Below, piece by piece: positions 8,184 to 17,224 of a DNA stretch of 64,000 bases (positions within the stretch are counted from its first letter, which is position 1; each line of letters begins with the position of its first letter). Position numbers and translations under genes: made by a program. Source of the DNA: Muricoccus roseus. Its GTDB lineage: Bacteria > Pseudomonadota > Alphaproteobacteria > Acetobacterales > Acetobacteraceae. Where the stretch lies: positions 1 through 64,000 of the forward strand of contig NZ_FQZF01000005.1 of assembly GCF_900141905.1 (NCBI RefSeq), written 5' to 3'. The notes under the pieces were generated by a model that was not told the DNA's origin, did not search any database, and saw only the letters and a list, made by a program, of their open reading frames with translations.

Positions 8184-10538
8184 TCAGAACCGCGTGCCGA
8201 AGCCGAAGCGGAAGAACTGCGTCTCGTCGTAGGACTTCTTCACCACCGCCTGCGCGAAGTCGAGGTTGATCAGCCCGAAGGGGCTGCGCCAGGACACGCC
8301 GACACCGGCGCCCACCCGCGGGGAGGAGTCGTCCACCACGCCCGGACCGGAGGAAGACCCGCTCAGCCCGCCGACATCGACGAAGGCGCGGCCGGTGAGG
8401 CCGATCTCGTCAGGGATCGGCAGCGGGAAGCGGAACTCGGTGGTCTGGGTGTAGAGGAACCGGCCACCCAGGCTGTCCCGGCCCTGCCCGGGCGTGAGAT
8501 CGCGGGGGCCTGCGCCGGCGGTCTCGAAGCCGCGCAGGTTCTCGCCGCCGAGGAAGAAGCGGTCGACGATGCGCTCGTCCTTGCCGCCGAAGGGCTCGAG
8601 GTAGCCGACCGAGCCGGTGATCGCGAGGACGTAGTTCGGGTCGCCCAGCATCCGCTCGAAGGGGATGTAGTAGGCACCGTCCACGCGGGTGCGGACATAC
8701 TGCACGTCACCGCCGAGGCCGGCGAAATCGGTGCCGAGGCGGATCAGGTAGCCGGTGCGCGGATCGAGGCGGCTGTCGCGGCGGTCATAGGTGAGGGTCT
8801 GGCCGATCTGCGACAGCAGCGTCTCCCCGCGCTGCTCCTGGATGTAGCGGGAGGCGTTGGGGTCCACATCGAAGATGTTGCGGTTCGAGAGCGTGTAGGC
8901 CCAGGACTGCCGCAGATACTCGTTGAACTCGTAGCCCGCCCGCAGCGAGAAGCCGTAGCGGCGCTCGCGATAGCCCGAGTAATCCAGCAGGTCGCGGTTG
9001 ATGTAGAAGATGTCCGCGCCCACCGCGAGGTTGCGGTCCATGAAGGACGGGTCGGTGACGGAGAGGTCGAGCTGGCTGCGGCGCTGCGCGATCACGCCGT
9101 TGATGCGCGCGTCGATGCCGGTACCGAGGAGGTTGCGCTCGCGCAGGCCCAGATCCGCGAGCGCGCCGGCATCGGTGGAATAGCCGCCGCCGATCGAAAC
9201 CTCGCCCGTCGCGCGCTCGCTGACATTGGCGCCGAGGACGACGCGGTCGGGCGCCGAGCCCGGGGTGGTGGTGATGTTGGCGTCGTTGAAGTAGCCGAGG
9301 TCGCGGATGCGCTGGCGGGAGCGCCGCACCAGCGCCGCGTTGAAGGCGTCGCCTTCGGCGATGCGGAACTCGCGGCGGATCACCCGGTCCTGGGTGCGGA
9401 CATTGCCGGTGATGTCGATGCGCTCGACATAGAGCCGGTTGCCCTCCTTCACCTCGAAGGTGATGTCGACCGTGCCCGCCTCGGTGTTGCGGACGATGCG
9501 CGGCGTCACCTCGACGAAGGGCGCGCCGAGCTGGTTGGCGCGGTCCGACATGGTCTCGGAGACGCGCTCAACGGCCTCGCCGTCATACCATTCGCCGGAG
9601 GAGATATCGACGCTCGGGCGCAGCTGGTCGGCGGTGACGTTGCGCAGCGCCGAGATCGTCTCGATCTTGCCCAGGCGGTAACGCCGGCCCTCGTTGATCG
9701 TGTAGGTCACGAAGAAGCCCGAGCGGTCCGGGGTGAGCTCGGCCGTGCTGCTCGTGATGTTCACATCCGCATAGCCCTGGCGGAGGTAGTAGCGGCGCAG
9801 CAGCTCGCGGTCGAAGTTCAGCCGCTCCGGCTCATAGGTGTCGCTGCTGCTGAAGGGTCGGTACCAGGCGGCCTCGCGGGTCGCCACGATCTCCTTCAGC
9901 CGGCTGTCCGAGAAGGCGCGGTTGCCGACGAAGTTGATCCGGCTGACCAGCGCGACATCGCCCTCCGTGACCTCGTAGACGACATCCACGCGGTTCTGGT
10001 CGAGCTGGATGATCTTCGGTTCGACCGTCGCCGAGAGGCGGCCACGGCGGGCATAGATCTCGAGGAGCCGGGCCCGGTCGGCCTGTGCGGCCTGGCTGGT
10101 GAAGACCGAGCGCGAGCGCAGCTGCACCTCGTTGCGCAGCACGTCGTCGCTGAGCTTGCTGTTCCCCTCGAAGGCAACCCGGTTGACGATCGGGTTCTCC
10201 TCCACCTGGACGAGGATCCGGTCGCCCTGGCGGCCGACGCGGACATCCTTGAACAGCCCGGTGGCGAAGAGGGTGCGAAGGGACCGGTCCAGCCGGTCCT
10301 CCTCGAAGGCATCGCCGGGCTGCAGCAGCATGTAGGAGCGGATGGTCTCCGCCTCGATGCGCTGGTTGCCCTGGATGTCGATGCCCTGGACGGTGCCGGC
10401 GGCGGGGCGTGCCGGGGCGGGCCGCTGGGCAGCGGGCCGGCGCGGCTGGGGCTGCGCCTCCGCGACCGGGGCGGCCACGACGGGCACGAGGCAGGTGGCG
10501 GCCAGCAGAAGGGCCCGGGAGAAAGGCGAGGCGTGCAA
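8184..10538 (-). CDS. bamA: outer membrane protein assembly factor BamA
   Basis: A 784-residue outer-membrane insertase when started at TTG 10538. This start is chosen because AGGA lies seven bases upstream and it places a signal peptide (SRALLLAATCLVPVVAAPVA) at the N-terminus; longer upstream starts bury that signal. A Pro/Ala/Arg-rich linker follows, then POTRA domains beginning at VQGIDIQGNQRIEAETIRSY. The C-terminal beta-barrel includes the family motif RFFLGGENLRGFE and ends in the aromatic terminal strand FRFGFGTRF. BamA folds beta-barrel proteins into the outer membrane. The gene follows rseP and precedes its chaperone gene. Confidence 0.96.
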   Translation of the reverse strand: MHASPFSRALLLAATCLVPVVAAPVAEAQPQPRRPAAQRPAPARPAAGTVQGIDIQGNQRIEAETIRSYMLLQPGDAFEEDRLDRSLRTLFATGLFKDVRVGRQGDRILVQVEENPIVNRVAFEGNSKLSDDVLRNEVQLRSRSVFTSQAAQADRARLLEIYARRGRLSATVEPKIIQLDQNRVDVVYEVTEGDVALVSRINFVGNRAFSDSRLKEIVATREAAWYRPFSSSDTYEPERLNFDRELLRRYYLRQGYADVNITSSTAELTPDRSGFFVTYTINEGRRYRLGKIETISALRNVTADQLRPSVDISSGEWYDGEAVERVSETMSDRANQLGAPFVEVTPRIVRNTEAGTVDITFEVKEGNRLYVERIDITGNVRTQDRVIRREFRIAEGDAFNAALVRRSRQRIRDLGYFNDANITTTPGSAPDRVVLGANVSERATGEVSIGGGYSTDAGALADLGLRERNLLGTGIDARINGVIAQRRSQLDLSVTDPSFMDRNLAVGADIFYINRDLLDYSGYRERRYGFSLRAGYEFNEYLRQSWAYTLSNRNIFDVDPNASRYIQEQRGETLLSQIGQTLTYDRRDSRLDPRTGYLIRLGTDFAGLGGDVQYVRTRVDGAYYIPFERMLGDPNYVLAITGSVGYLEPFGGKDERIVDRFFLGGENLRGFETAGAGPRDLTPGQGRDSLGGRFLYTQTTEFRFPLPIPDEIGLTGRAFVDVGGLSGSSSGPGVVDDSSPRVGAGVGVSWRSPFGLINLDFAQAVVKKSYDETQFFRFGFGTRF

Positions 10539-10565
10539 GGCGTGATCCTGTGCCGGCGGTTCCGG

Positions 10566-10617
10566 TTCGCGGGGGCGCAACCTAGCGGCAAGCACCGTGT
10601 GTTGCCACCCCCGCGAA
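10566..10617 (-). promoter_or_regulatory. two-tier hairpin between rseP and bamA
   Basis: A perfect ten-pair inverted repeat (TTCGCGGGGG at 10566-10575 and CCCCCGCGAA at 10608-10617) encloses a second five-pair inverted repeat (GGCAA 10587-10591 and TTGCC 10602-10606). It lies in the 125-bp gap just upstream of the bamA ribosome binding site. No T tract follows it on the minus strand, so a leader structure or RNA-processing site fits at least as well as a terminator. Function is unknown. Confidence 0.5.
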
Positions 10618-10663
10618 GGTTTCACGCCCAAAGTGCCGGAAGAAGGGGGAAAACGGCCACGGC

Positions 10664-11791
10664 TCAGCCGAAAAGCCCGTGCATCCAGCGAAACAGGCCG
10701 AAGCTGGAGAGGTCGTTCCAGGTCGCGAAGACGAAAAGCGTGGCCAGCACCGCGAGTCCGGCCCGGAACCCGTATTCCACCGCGCGCGGCGGAAGGGGGC
10801 GCCCCCGCAGGGCCTCCAACGCGTAGAAGACGAGGTGCCCGCCATCCAGCACGGGGATGGGGAAGAGGTTGATCAGGGCCAGGTTCACAGAGAGCACGGC
10901 CATGAAGGTGACGAGATTGGCCAGGCCGAGACTCGCGACCTGTCCGGAAAGCTGGGCGATCCGCAGCGGGCCGCCGATCTCCTCGGCCCCGCGCTGCCCG
11001 GTGATCATCTGCCAGATGCCGGATAGGGTCTGGACCGTCACATCGGCCGTGTAGGAGATGCCGCCCCAGACAGCCGAGATCGGGTCGGTCCGCTCATAGG
11101 TGGCGGCCCCGCCGCCGACACCGAGCATGCCGACCGGCGCGGCGCCCTCGCCCCGCCCCGGCCGGGCGGCCGGGGTGGCGTTGACGGTCAGCTCCTGCCC
11201 CTCGCGCTGCAGGCGGATTCGGATCGGTTGGCTGGCGCGCGGCTGGATATAGGCCTGCACCTGCTCGAAGCGGCTCACCGGCGTGTCGTCCAGCGCCACG
11301 ATCCGGTCCCCAGGCAGGATGCCGGCCACCTGCGCCGCGCCACCCTCGACCACCGAGGCGACCGTGGTGTTGCCGACCGGGCGTCCGACGGCGATGAACA
11401 GGGCGGAGAACAGCACCGCCGCCAGGATGAAATTGGCGATCGGGCCCGCCGCCACCACGATGGCGCGGTCTCCCACGGGCTTGTCGTGGAAGCGCGGGCC
11501 ACGGGGGTCGTGGCCGGGGGGCGCATCGACCGAATCGGTCACGTCGCCCGGGCCTTCCTGCCCGTAGAGCTTCACATAGCCGCCCAGCGGCAGCCAGCCG
11601 ATCTGCCAGTCCGTGCCGCGCTTGTCCCGCCAGGCCGCGATCGGGCGGCCGAAGCCGATGGAGAACTTCTCGACGAAGATGCCGCGCCAGCGGGCCGCGC
11701 CGTAATGGCCGAGCTCATGGAAAAAGACGAGCACGCCGAGCACGACGACGAAGGCGAGGATGGTGCGGAAGGGGTCGGGGAGGAAGTCCAC
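10664..11791 (-). CDS. rseP: site-2 protease RseP (zinc metalloprotease)
   Basis: A 375-residue membrane metalloprotease. The zinc motif HELGH is at residues 25-29 inside the first transmembrane segment, and the second ligand motif NLFPIPVLDGGHLVF lies near residue 325. A single PDZ domain covers about 120-205 (VVEGGAAQVAGILPGDRIVALDD). Hydrophobic segments also flank the PDZ domain and close the C-terminus. RseP cleaves membrane-embedded anti-sigma factors and signal-peptide remnants. The gene lies 30 bp after dxr in the usual dxr-rseP-bamA order. Confidence 0.96.
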   Translation of the reverse strand: MDFLPDPFRTILAFVVVLGVLVFFHELGHYGAARWRGIFVEKFSIGFGRPIAAWRDKRGTDWQIGWLPLGGYVKLYGQEGPGDVTDSVDAPPGHDPRGPRFHDKPVGDRAIVVAAGPIANFILAAVLFSALFIAVGRPVGNTTVASVVEGGAAQVAGILPGDRIVALDDTPVSRFEQVQAYIQPRASQPIRIRLQREGQELTVNATPAARPGRGEGAAPVGMLGVGGGAATYERTDPISAVWGGISYTADVTVQTLSGIWQMITGQRGAEEIGGPLRIAQLSGQVASLGLANLVTFMAVLSVNLALINLFPIPVLDGGHLVFYALEALRGRPLPPRAVEYGFRAGLAVLATLFVFATWNDLSSFGLFRWMHGLFG

Positions 11792-11821
11792 CTGGTTCTC
11801 TCTGGTACGGGGCGGCGCGGT

Positions 11822-12991
11822 TCAGGCCGCGAGGCCGATCTGGCCGGCGATCCGCCCGGCCTCGGCCCGCGCCTCGGAATCGAGACGGAGAACGGCGTCG
11901 AGCGATGGCACGGGCGGATTGCCCAGCCGGTCCATCGTGCCCTCAACCACCCGGGCGATGTCCAGGAAGCCAAGACGCCGGGCCAGGAACCGCTCCACTG
12001 CCACCTCATTCGCCGCATTGAGGATGGTGGTGGCCCCCTGCCCCGCCCGCAAGGCCTCCCGCGCCAGGCGCAGGGCGGGGAAGCGCACCGGATCGGGCGC
12101 CGAGAAGTCGAGCCGGCCCAGCGCCGCCAGGTCCAGCCGCGGCACCTCGGCATGCATGCGCCGTGGCCAGGCCAGGGCATGGGCGATCGGGGTCCGCATG
12201 TCGGGGGTGCCGAGCTGGGCCAGCAGCGAGCCGTCGGCATATTGCACCAGGCCATGCACGGCAGATTGCGGGTGGACCAGGACCTCCAGCCGCTCCTCCG
12301 GCACCGGGAAGAGCCGGGCGGCCTCGATCAGCTCCAGCCCCTTGTTGAACATGGTGGCGCTGTCGATGCTGATCTTCGCGCCCATGGACCAAACGGGATG
12401 GCGCACCGCCTGCTCCGGCGTCGCGGCGCGCATCTCGGCTTCGCTCGCGGTGCGGAAGGGACCGCCCGAGGCGGTGATGATGATGCGCTCCACCATGGCG
12501 GGGTCACGCGCATCGAGGGCCTGGAAGATGGCGTTGTGCTCGGAATCGACGGGCAGCAGCGTGGCCCCGGCGGCCCGGGCCTCCCGCAGCACGATCTCGC
12601 CCGCGCAGACCAGGGATTCCTTGTTCGCCAGGGCGAGGGTGCCGCCACGGCGGAGCGCCGCCAGGGTGGGCCCCAGCCCCGCGGCGCCGACGATGGCGGC
12701 CATGGTCCAGTCCGCCGGGCGGGCCGCGGCTTCCAGCACCGCCGCCTCTCCGGCCGCGGCCTCGATCCCGCTCCCGGCCAGCGCCTCCCGCAGGGCGGGC
12801 AGGCCGGCAGGGTCCGCCAGCACGGCGATCCGCGCGCGCGTGCGGCGGGCGGCATCGGCGAGCCCCGCGGCATCACGCCCGGCGACCAGCGCCTCCACGG
12901 CGAACTCGCCCTCGGCCGCCGCCTCCAGCAAGGCGATCGTGCTGCGGCCGACCGAACCGGTGGCGCCAAGGATGGAAATGCTTCGGGTCAT
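11822..12991 (-). CDS. dxr: 1-deoxy-D-xylulose-5-phosphate reductoisomerase
   Basis: A 389-residue NADPH-dependent enzyme of the MEP isoprenoid pathway, converting DXP to MEP. The Rossmann motif GATGSVG is at residues 9-15. The metal-binding segment LPVDSEHNAIFQ and the flexible-loop region GGPFRTASEAEM are present, as is the substrate motif MGAKISIDSATMFNKGLE. Length is normal for the family. It is transcribed with cdsA and uppS upstream and rseP downstream. It supplies isoprenoid units that UppS in the same operon uses for the lipid carrier. Confidence 0.97.
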   Translation of the reverse strand: MTRSISILGATGSVGRSTIALLEAAAEGEFAVEALVAGRDAAGLADAARRTRARIAVLADPAGLPALREALAGSGIEAAAGEAAVLEAAARPADWTMAAIVGAAGLGPTLAALRRGGTLALANKESLVCAGEIVLREARAAGATLLPVDSEHNAIFQALDARDPAMVERIIITASGGPFRTASEAEMRAATPEQAVRHPVWSMGAKISIDSATMFNKGLELIEAARLFPVPEERLEVLVHPQSAVHGLVQYADGSLLAQLGTPDMRTPIAHALAWPRRMHAEVPRLDLAALGRLDFSAPDPVRFPALRLAREALRAGQGATTILNAANEVAVERFLARRLGFLDIARVVEGTMDRLGNPPVPSLDAVLRLDSEARAEAGRIAGQIGLAA

Positions 12992-13009
12992 GTCAGGGGC
13001 ACCAGTGGG

Positions 13010-13873
13010 TCAGCGCCACAGGGCGCCGCCATAGCCAATGAGCAGCGCCAGGATCATCGCGGCCGGCGCCGCGGCTAGAAGCCCGTCCAGCCGGTCCAGC
13101 AGCCCACCATGGCCGGGGATGAGGCTGGAGGTGTCCTTCACCTTGAAGTGCCGCTTGATGGCGGATTCCAGCAGGTCGCCCGCCTGGGTCGCGACCGCCA
13201 GCACAGCCGCGGCGGCGGCGGCGCGCCAGGGGTTGCCGGGGGCGAGCTGCAGCGCGGCGAAGCTCCCCACGCCCATGGCAAGCAGCAGCCCGCCCAGCGC
13301 GCCGGACCAGGTCTTGGCCGGCGAGACCTGCGGCCAGAGCAGCGGCCCCCCTAGTGCGCGGCCGGCGATATAGGCGCCGATGTCGCTGGCCCAGACGACG
13401 AGCAGCAGGAAGAGGAGATTGGCGCGCCCGGCCTCGTTCTCATGCCGCAGCTCGATGAGGCAGAGGAAGCCGATGCCGATATAAAGGACCCCGAGCGCGA
13501 GACGGAGCGCCGGCTGCTGCGGCCGGTCCCGCCCGCGCAGGCGTTCCGCCCAGGCCCAGGTGAGCAGGAAGCCGCCGATCAGGAACAGCCAGGCCGCGAC
13601 AGGGAACTCCGCGACGGCCAGAGCCCCCGCGAGGAAGACCGCGACAGGCACCCCCGCCCCCGGCAGCCGTGCCGTGCGGAGCCCGCAGAGATGCACCCAT
13701 TCCCAGGTGAGGATCCCGGCGCCCAGCGCCAGCAGCAGCGTATAGGCATTCGCCCCCAGCCAGACGCAGAGCAGCGCGGCCGGACCGAGCACCAGGGCGG
13801 AGAGCGCCCGCTTGCGCAGGTCCCGCCAGTTCTTGCCGGGCTTCGGTGCGGGGGCGGCCGCCGCGTCGGCCAT
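13010..13873 (-). CDS. cdsA: phosphatidate cytidylyltransferase
   Basis: A 287-residue integral membrane enzyme that makes CDP-diacylglycerol from phosphatidate and CTP. It shows about eight hydrophobic segments. The C-terminal family signature is clear as SAIKRHFKVKDTSSLIPGHG followed by GLLDRLDG, which contains the catalytic acidic and lysine residues. The N-terminal 20 residues are polar and Ala/Pro-rich. Its start overlaps the last base of the uppS stop, so the two genes are tightly coupled. Confidence 0.95.
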   Translation of the reverse strand: MADAAAAPAPKPGKNWRDLRKRALSALVLGPAALLCVWLGANAYTLLLALGAGILTWEWVHLCGLRTARLPGAGVPVAVFLAGALAVAEFPVAAWLFLIGGFLLTWAWAERLRGRDRPQQPALRLALGVLYIGIGFLCLIELRHENEAGRANLLFLLLVVWASDIGAYIAGRALGGPLLWPQVSPAKTWSGALGGLLLAMGVGSFAALQLAPGNPWRAAAAAAVLAVATQAGDLLESAIKRHFKVKDTSSLIPGHGGLLDRLDGLLAAAPAAMILALLIGYGGALWR

Positions 13874-14622
13874 CAGCCGGTCCGCGCGCCGAAGCGGCGG
13901 TCGCGGCGGTGGAACTCGGCGATGGCCTCGCGCAGATGCTCGGCGCCGTAATCCGGCCAGAGCACGGGCTGGAAGACGAACTCCGCATAGGCGGACTGCC
14001 AGAGCAGGAAGTTGGAGAGCCGCTGCTCGCCGGAGGTGCGGATGATCAGGTCGGGATCGGGCATCCCGGCCGTGTCGAGCCCGGCGGAGAGGGCCGCCTC
14101 GTCGATGGCGTCCGGGCTGATCTCCCCGGAAGCGGCGCGCCGGGCAAGCTCCCGTGCCGCCTTCGCGATCTCGGCCCGGCCGCCATAGGAAAGGGCGACA
14201 TTGAGGTTCAGCCGGGTATTACCCGCGGTCTCGGCCTCGGCGCGCTCGATCTCGGCCAGCATGCCCGGCCCGAAGGCGGCCCGGTCGCCGATCACGCGGA
14301 GCCGCACCCCCTTCTCGACCAGCTGCCCGACCTCGTGGCGGAGGTAGTGGCGCATGAGCCCGGTGAGGTCGCGCACCTCATCGGCCGGGCGCCGCCAGTT
14401 CTCGCTGCTGAAGGCGAAAAGGGTGAGCCAGGACACGCCCTGCTCGCCCGCCGCCTGCACGGCCCGGCGCGTCGCCTCCGCCCCAGCCTTGTGGCCGAGC
14501 GCGCGCGGCACGCCGCGGGCCGCGGCCCAGCGTCCGTTTCCATCCATGATGATCCCGACATGGACGGGGGCGGGGGGGATGATACCCCCCGTCTGCGGGA
14601 CAGGCTGGGTGGCGGCACTCAT
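13873..14622 (-). CDS. uppS: isoprenyl (undecaprenyl-type) diphosphate synthase
   Basis: A 249-residue cis-prenyltransferase that builds the C55 lipid carrier for peptidoglycan and surface glycans. The first family motif HVGIIMDGNGRW carries the catalytic Asp27. FAFSSENWRRP and the C-terminal DLIIRTSGEQRLSNFLLWQ with YAEFVF are also present. About 20 Pro/Gln-rich residues precede the catalytic domain. It sits 14 bp downstream of frr in the conserved pyrH-frr-uppS-cdsA order. Confidence 0.97.
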   Translation of the reverse strand: MSAATQPVPQTGGIIPPAPVHVGIIMDGNGRWAAARGVPRALGHKAGAEATRRAVQAAGEQGVSWLTLFAFSSENWRRPADEVRDLTGLMRHYLRHEVGQLVEKGVRLRVIGDRAAFGPGMLAEIERAEAETAGNTRLNLNVALSYGGRAEIAKAARELARRAASGEISPDAIDEAALSAGLDTAGMPDPDLIIRTSGEQRLSNFLLWQSAYAEFVFQPVLWPDYGAEHLREAIAEFHRRDRRFGARTG

Positions 14623-14636
14623 GGCGGTGGAAGGCC

Positions 14637-15209
14637 TCAGACGGCCTTGATGTCCTTTTCCTTCTCGGCGAGCGCGACATCGACCTTCTTGACGTATTCG
14701 TCGGTCAGCTTCTGCACGTCGTCCGACCAGCGCTTGGCGTCGTCCTTCGAGATCTCGGACTTGGTCTCCCAGCCCTTGATCGTCTCCATCCCGTCCCGGC
14801 GCACGCCGCGCACGGCGACCTTCGTCGCCTCGGAATACTTGGCGGCCTGCTTGGCCAGGTCGTTGCGGCGCTCCTGGGTCAGCGGCGGCAGCGGCACGCG
14901 GATGACCTGGCCCTCGGCCTGCGGGTTCAGGCCGAGATTGGCGTCCCGGATGGCGACCTCCACCTGCTTGGTGATGGTCCGGTCGAAGACCTGCACGGAG
15001 AGCAGCCCGGGCCCGGCGACGGAGATGTTCGCCACCTGGTTCAGCGGCTGGTTGGTGCCATAGGCCTCGACCCGGATCGGCTCCAGCAGCGCAGGGCTGG
15101 CTCGGCCGGTGCGGAGGCCGGAGAATTCCTTGCGCAGCGTCTCCAGCGCGCCGTCCATGCGGCGCACGAGGTCCTTGCGGAGATCAGGAAAGTTCGGGGG
15201 GGCGGCCAT
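14637..15209 (-). CDS. frr: ribosome recycling factor
   Basis: A 190-residue factor that, with EF-G, splits the post-termination ribosome. The three-helix-bundle signature is present: GLRTGRASPALLEPIRVEAYG early in domain I, the domain II segment LLSVQVFDRTITKQVEVAIR, and PLPPLTQERRNDLAKQA followed by a long charged C-terminal helix. Length is close to the usual 185 residues. The gap to pyrH upstream is ten bases. Confidence 0.97.
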   Translation of the reverse strand: MAAPPNFPDLRKDLVRRMDGALETLRKEFSGLRTGRASPALLEPIRVEAYGTNQPLNQVANISVAGPGLLSVQVFDRTITKQVEVAIRDANLGLNPQAEGQVIRVPLPPLTQERRNDLAKQAAKYSEATKVAVRGVRRDGMETIKGWETKSEISKDDAKRWSDDVQKLTDEYVKKVDVALAEKEKDIKAV

Positions 15210-15219
15210 GGCGTGTCCC

Positions 15220-15939
15220 TCAGCGCTCGTGAACCGTGGTGAACTTGCCCTCGCCCTTCATGACGGCGGTGAAGGCACCCGGCTCGTGGATGTCGAAGAC
15301 GATGATCGGCAGCTTGTTCTCGCGCGCCAGCGAGATGGCGGCGGCGTCCATCACGGCCAGGTCGCGGGCGAGCATGTCGTGATAGGTCAGCACCTCGTAG
15401 CGCTCGGCATCCGGGTCCTTGCGCGGGTCGGCGGTGTAGACGCCATCGACCTGCGTGCCCTTGAGCAACGCATCGCAGCCCATCTCGGCGGCGCGCAGGG
15501 CCGCGGCGGTGTCGGTGGTAAAGAAGGGGTTGCCCGTGCCGGCGGCGAAGATCACCACCCGGCCCTTCTCCATATGCCGCTCGGCGCGGCGGCGGATGAA
15601 GGGCTCGCAGAGGCTGGCCATGGGGATGGCGGATTGCACGCGCACCGGCACGCCCGCCTTTTCCAGCGCGTTCTGCATGGCCAGGGCGTTGATGACGGTG
15701 GCCAGCATGCCCATGCCGTCGGCCTGGGCACGGTCCATCCCGGCCGCGGCGCCGGAGACCCCGCGGAAGATGTTGCCTCCGCCGATCACCAGGCTGACCT
15801 GGATGCCGAGGCGGGTCACGGCCGCGATGTCCTCGGCGATGGCGTTCACCGTGGTGCCGTCCAGCCCATAGGAGCTGCCGCCCATCAGGGCCTCCCCGGA
15901 CACCTTCAGAAGGACGCGCTTGTAGCGGAGGCTGGTCAT
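15220..15939 (-). CDS. pyrH: UMP kinase
   Basis: A 239-residue hexameric amino-acid-kinase-fold enzyme that phosphorylates UMP to UDP. The N-terminus [16 protein letters not shown] is the phosphate-binding strand-loop. [10 protein letters not shown] follows, then [22 protein letters not shown] and the UMP-binding [19 protein letters not shown]. Length is normal. It begins the pyrH-frr-uppS run; tsf lies about 210 bp upstream, separated by strong hairpins. Confidence 0.97.
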   Translation of the reverse strand: MTSLRYKRVLLKVSGEALMGGSSYGLDGTTVNAIAEDIAAVTRLGIQVSLVIGGGNIFRGVSGAAAGMDRAQADGMGMLATVINALAMQNALEKAGVPVRVQSAIPMASLCEPFIRRRAERHMEKGRVVIFAAGTGNPFFTTDTAAALRAAEMGCDALLKGTQVDGVYTADPRKDPDAERYEVLTYHDMLARDLAVMDAAAISLARENKLPIIVFDIHEPGAFTAVMKGEGKFTTVHER

Positions 15940-16036
15940 TCTTTCAGGCGGTCCCGGGGGCTGGCGAGGGTAATCGCGCCCGCCCGCCCCGGCAAGACGC
16001 CGAAGCCGGGCTGACGCGGCAAGGATGGCAGTGGAA

Positions 16037-16063
16037 GCCGCCGGGCGCAGAACGTCCGGCGGC
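16037..16063 (-). terminator. hairpin in the tsf-pyrH gap (second)
   Basis: A perfect eight-pair stem GCCGCCGG / CCGGCGGC with an 11-base loop. It lies about 100 bp before the pyrH start and just beyond a stronger hairpin. It lacks a T tract. It may act with its neighbour as a terminator or attenuator between the translation genes and the pyrH operon. Confidence 0.35.
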
Positions 16064-16098
16064 GGGGGCCTGCCCAGGGAAGGGGCGGGCCAGGCAGC

Positions 16099-16119
16099 GG
16101 GCGGGCCAGCGGCCCGCCC
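16099..16119 (-). terminator. GC-rich hairpin after tsf
   Basis: A perfect nine-pair stem GGGCGGGCC / GGCCCGCCC with a three-base loop, 32 bases past the tsf stop. It is very stable but is not followed by a T run, so intrinsic termination is plausible rather than shown. The whole 16,020-16,150 stretch is rich in overlapping GC inverted repeats. Confidence 0.45.
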
Positions 16120-16150
16120 CGCGGCGCAGCCGGCGGTGCCGGCGCGCGAC

Positions 16151-17065
16151 TCAGCCGGCAGTGCCGGCGGCGGCGGCCACCTCGGCGGCGAAGTCGGAGG
16201 TCTCCTTCTCGATGCCCTCGCCGAGCTGGAAGCGGGCGAAGCCCGTCAGCGTGGCGCCGGACTTCTGGACCACGGCCTTCACGCGGCTCTCGCCGTCATG
16301 CACCCAGACCTGCTCCAGCAGCACCACTTCCTCGTAGTACTTGCGGATGCGGCCCTCGACCATCTTCTCGATGACCGCAGGGGGCTTGCCGGAGGCCTGG
16401 GCCTGCTCGGTCAGCACCGCGCGCTCACGCTCCAGGGCGGAGTTGTCCACGGCGGAGACGTCCAGCGCCTCCGGGCGGGCGGCGGCCACATGCATGCCGA
16501 TCTGGCGGCCGAGCGTCAGGATGGCGTCGCCGCCATCGGCGGCCTCGAGGGCGGCCAGCACGCCGATCTTGCCCAGGCCCGGCTTCACGGCCGAGTGGAC
16601 ATAGGTGGCGACGGCGCCCGACCCGACGGAGAGCACCCGGGCGCGGCGGATCGTCATGTTCTCGCCGATCGTGGCGATCAGGCGCGTCAGCTCCTCGGCG
16701 ACCGTGTGGCCGGCGCCGGGGTACTGGGCGGCCTTGATGGTCTCCACGCTCTCGCCGGCCTCGAGGGCGATCTTTGCGACCGTCTCCACGAAGCCCTGGA
16801 ACTGCTCGTTGCGGGCGACGAAATCGGTCTCGGCGTTGATCTCGACCATCGAGGCCTTGGTGCCGGCGGAGGCGACGCCGATCAGACCCTCGGCGGCCAC
16901 GCGGCCGGACTTCTTGGCGGCGGCGGACAGGCCCTTCTTGCGCAGCCAGTCGATCGCGGCCTCCGCGTCGCCATTGCTCTCCACCAGGGCCTTCTTGACG
17001 TCCATCATGCCCGCGCCGGTCTTCTCGCGCAGGTCGCGGACCATGGCTGCCGTGATCTCGGCCAT
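16151..17065 (-). CDS. tsf: elongation factor Ts
   Basis: A 304-residue nucleotide exchange factor for EF-Tu. The start is set at ATG 17065 because the family N-terminus [20 protein letters not shown] begins there; the frame is open further upstream but the extra residues match nothing. The EF-Tu contact motif TDFVARN is at residues 80-86, and [20 protein letters not shown] is the conserved UBA-like N-terminal domain. It follows rpsB by about 160 bp, the normal rpsB-tsf pairing. Confidence 0.97.
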   Translation of the reverse strand: MAEITAAMVRDLREKTGAGMMDVKKALVESNGDAEAAIDWLRKKGLSAAAKKSGRVAAEGLIGVASAGTKASMVEINAETDFVARNEQFQGFVETVAKIALEAGESVETIKAAQYPGAGHTVAEELTRLIATIGENMTIRRARVLSVGSGAVATYVHSAVKPGLGKIGVLAALEAADGGDAILTLGRQIGMHVAAARPEALDVSAVDNSALERERAVLTEQAQASGKPPAVIEKMVEGRIRKYYEEVVLLEQVWVHDGESRVKAVVQKSGATLTGFARFQLGEGIEKETSDFAAEVAAAAGTAG

Positions 17066-17224
17066 CTCTGTCTTCCCGTCTTCTGGCGCGGCGCAACCCG
17101 CGAGGGAGCCCCCGCGAGTCCTGCCGCCGCTGTATGCGACACGCCGGGGCAGCGATGCCACCCCGGCGCGTTCAGGTCATTGCGAGCGCGACCGGGTCAG
17201 GACCCGGCCGCCGCCCGCAGGCGA

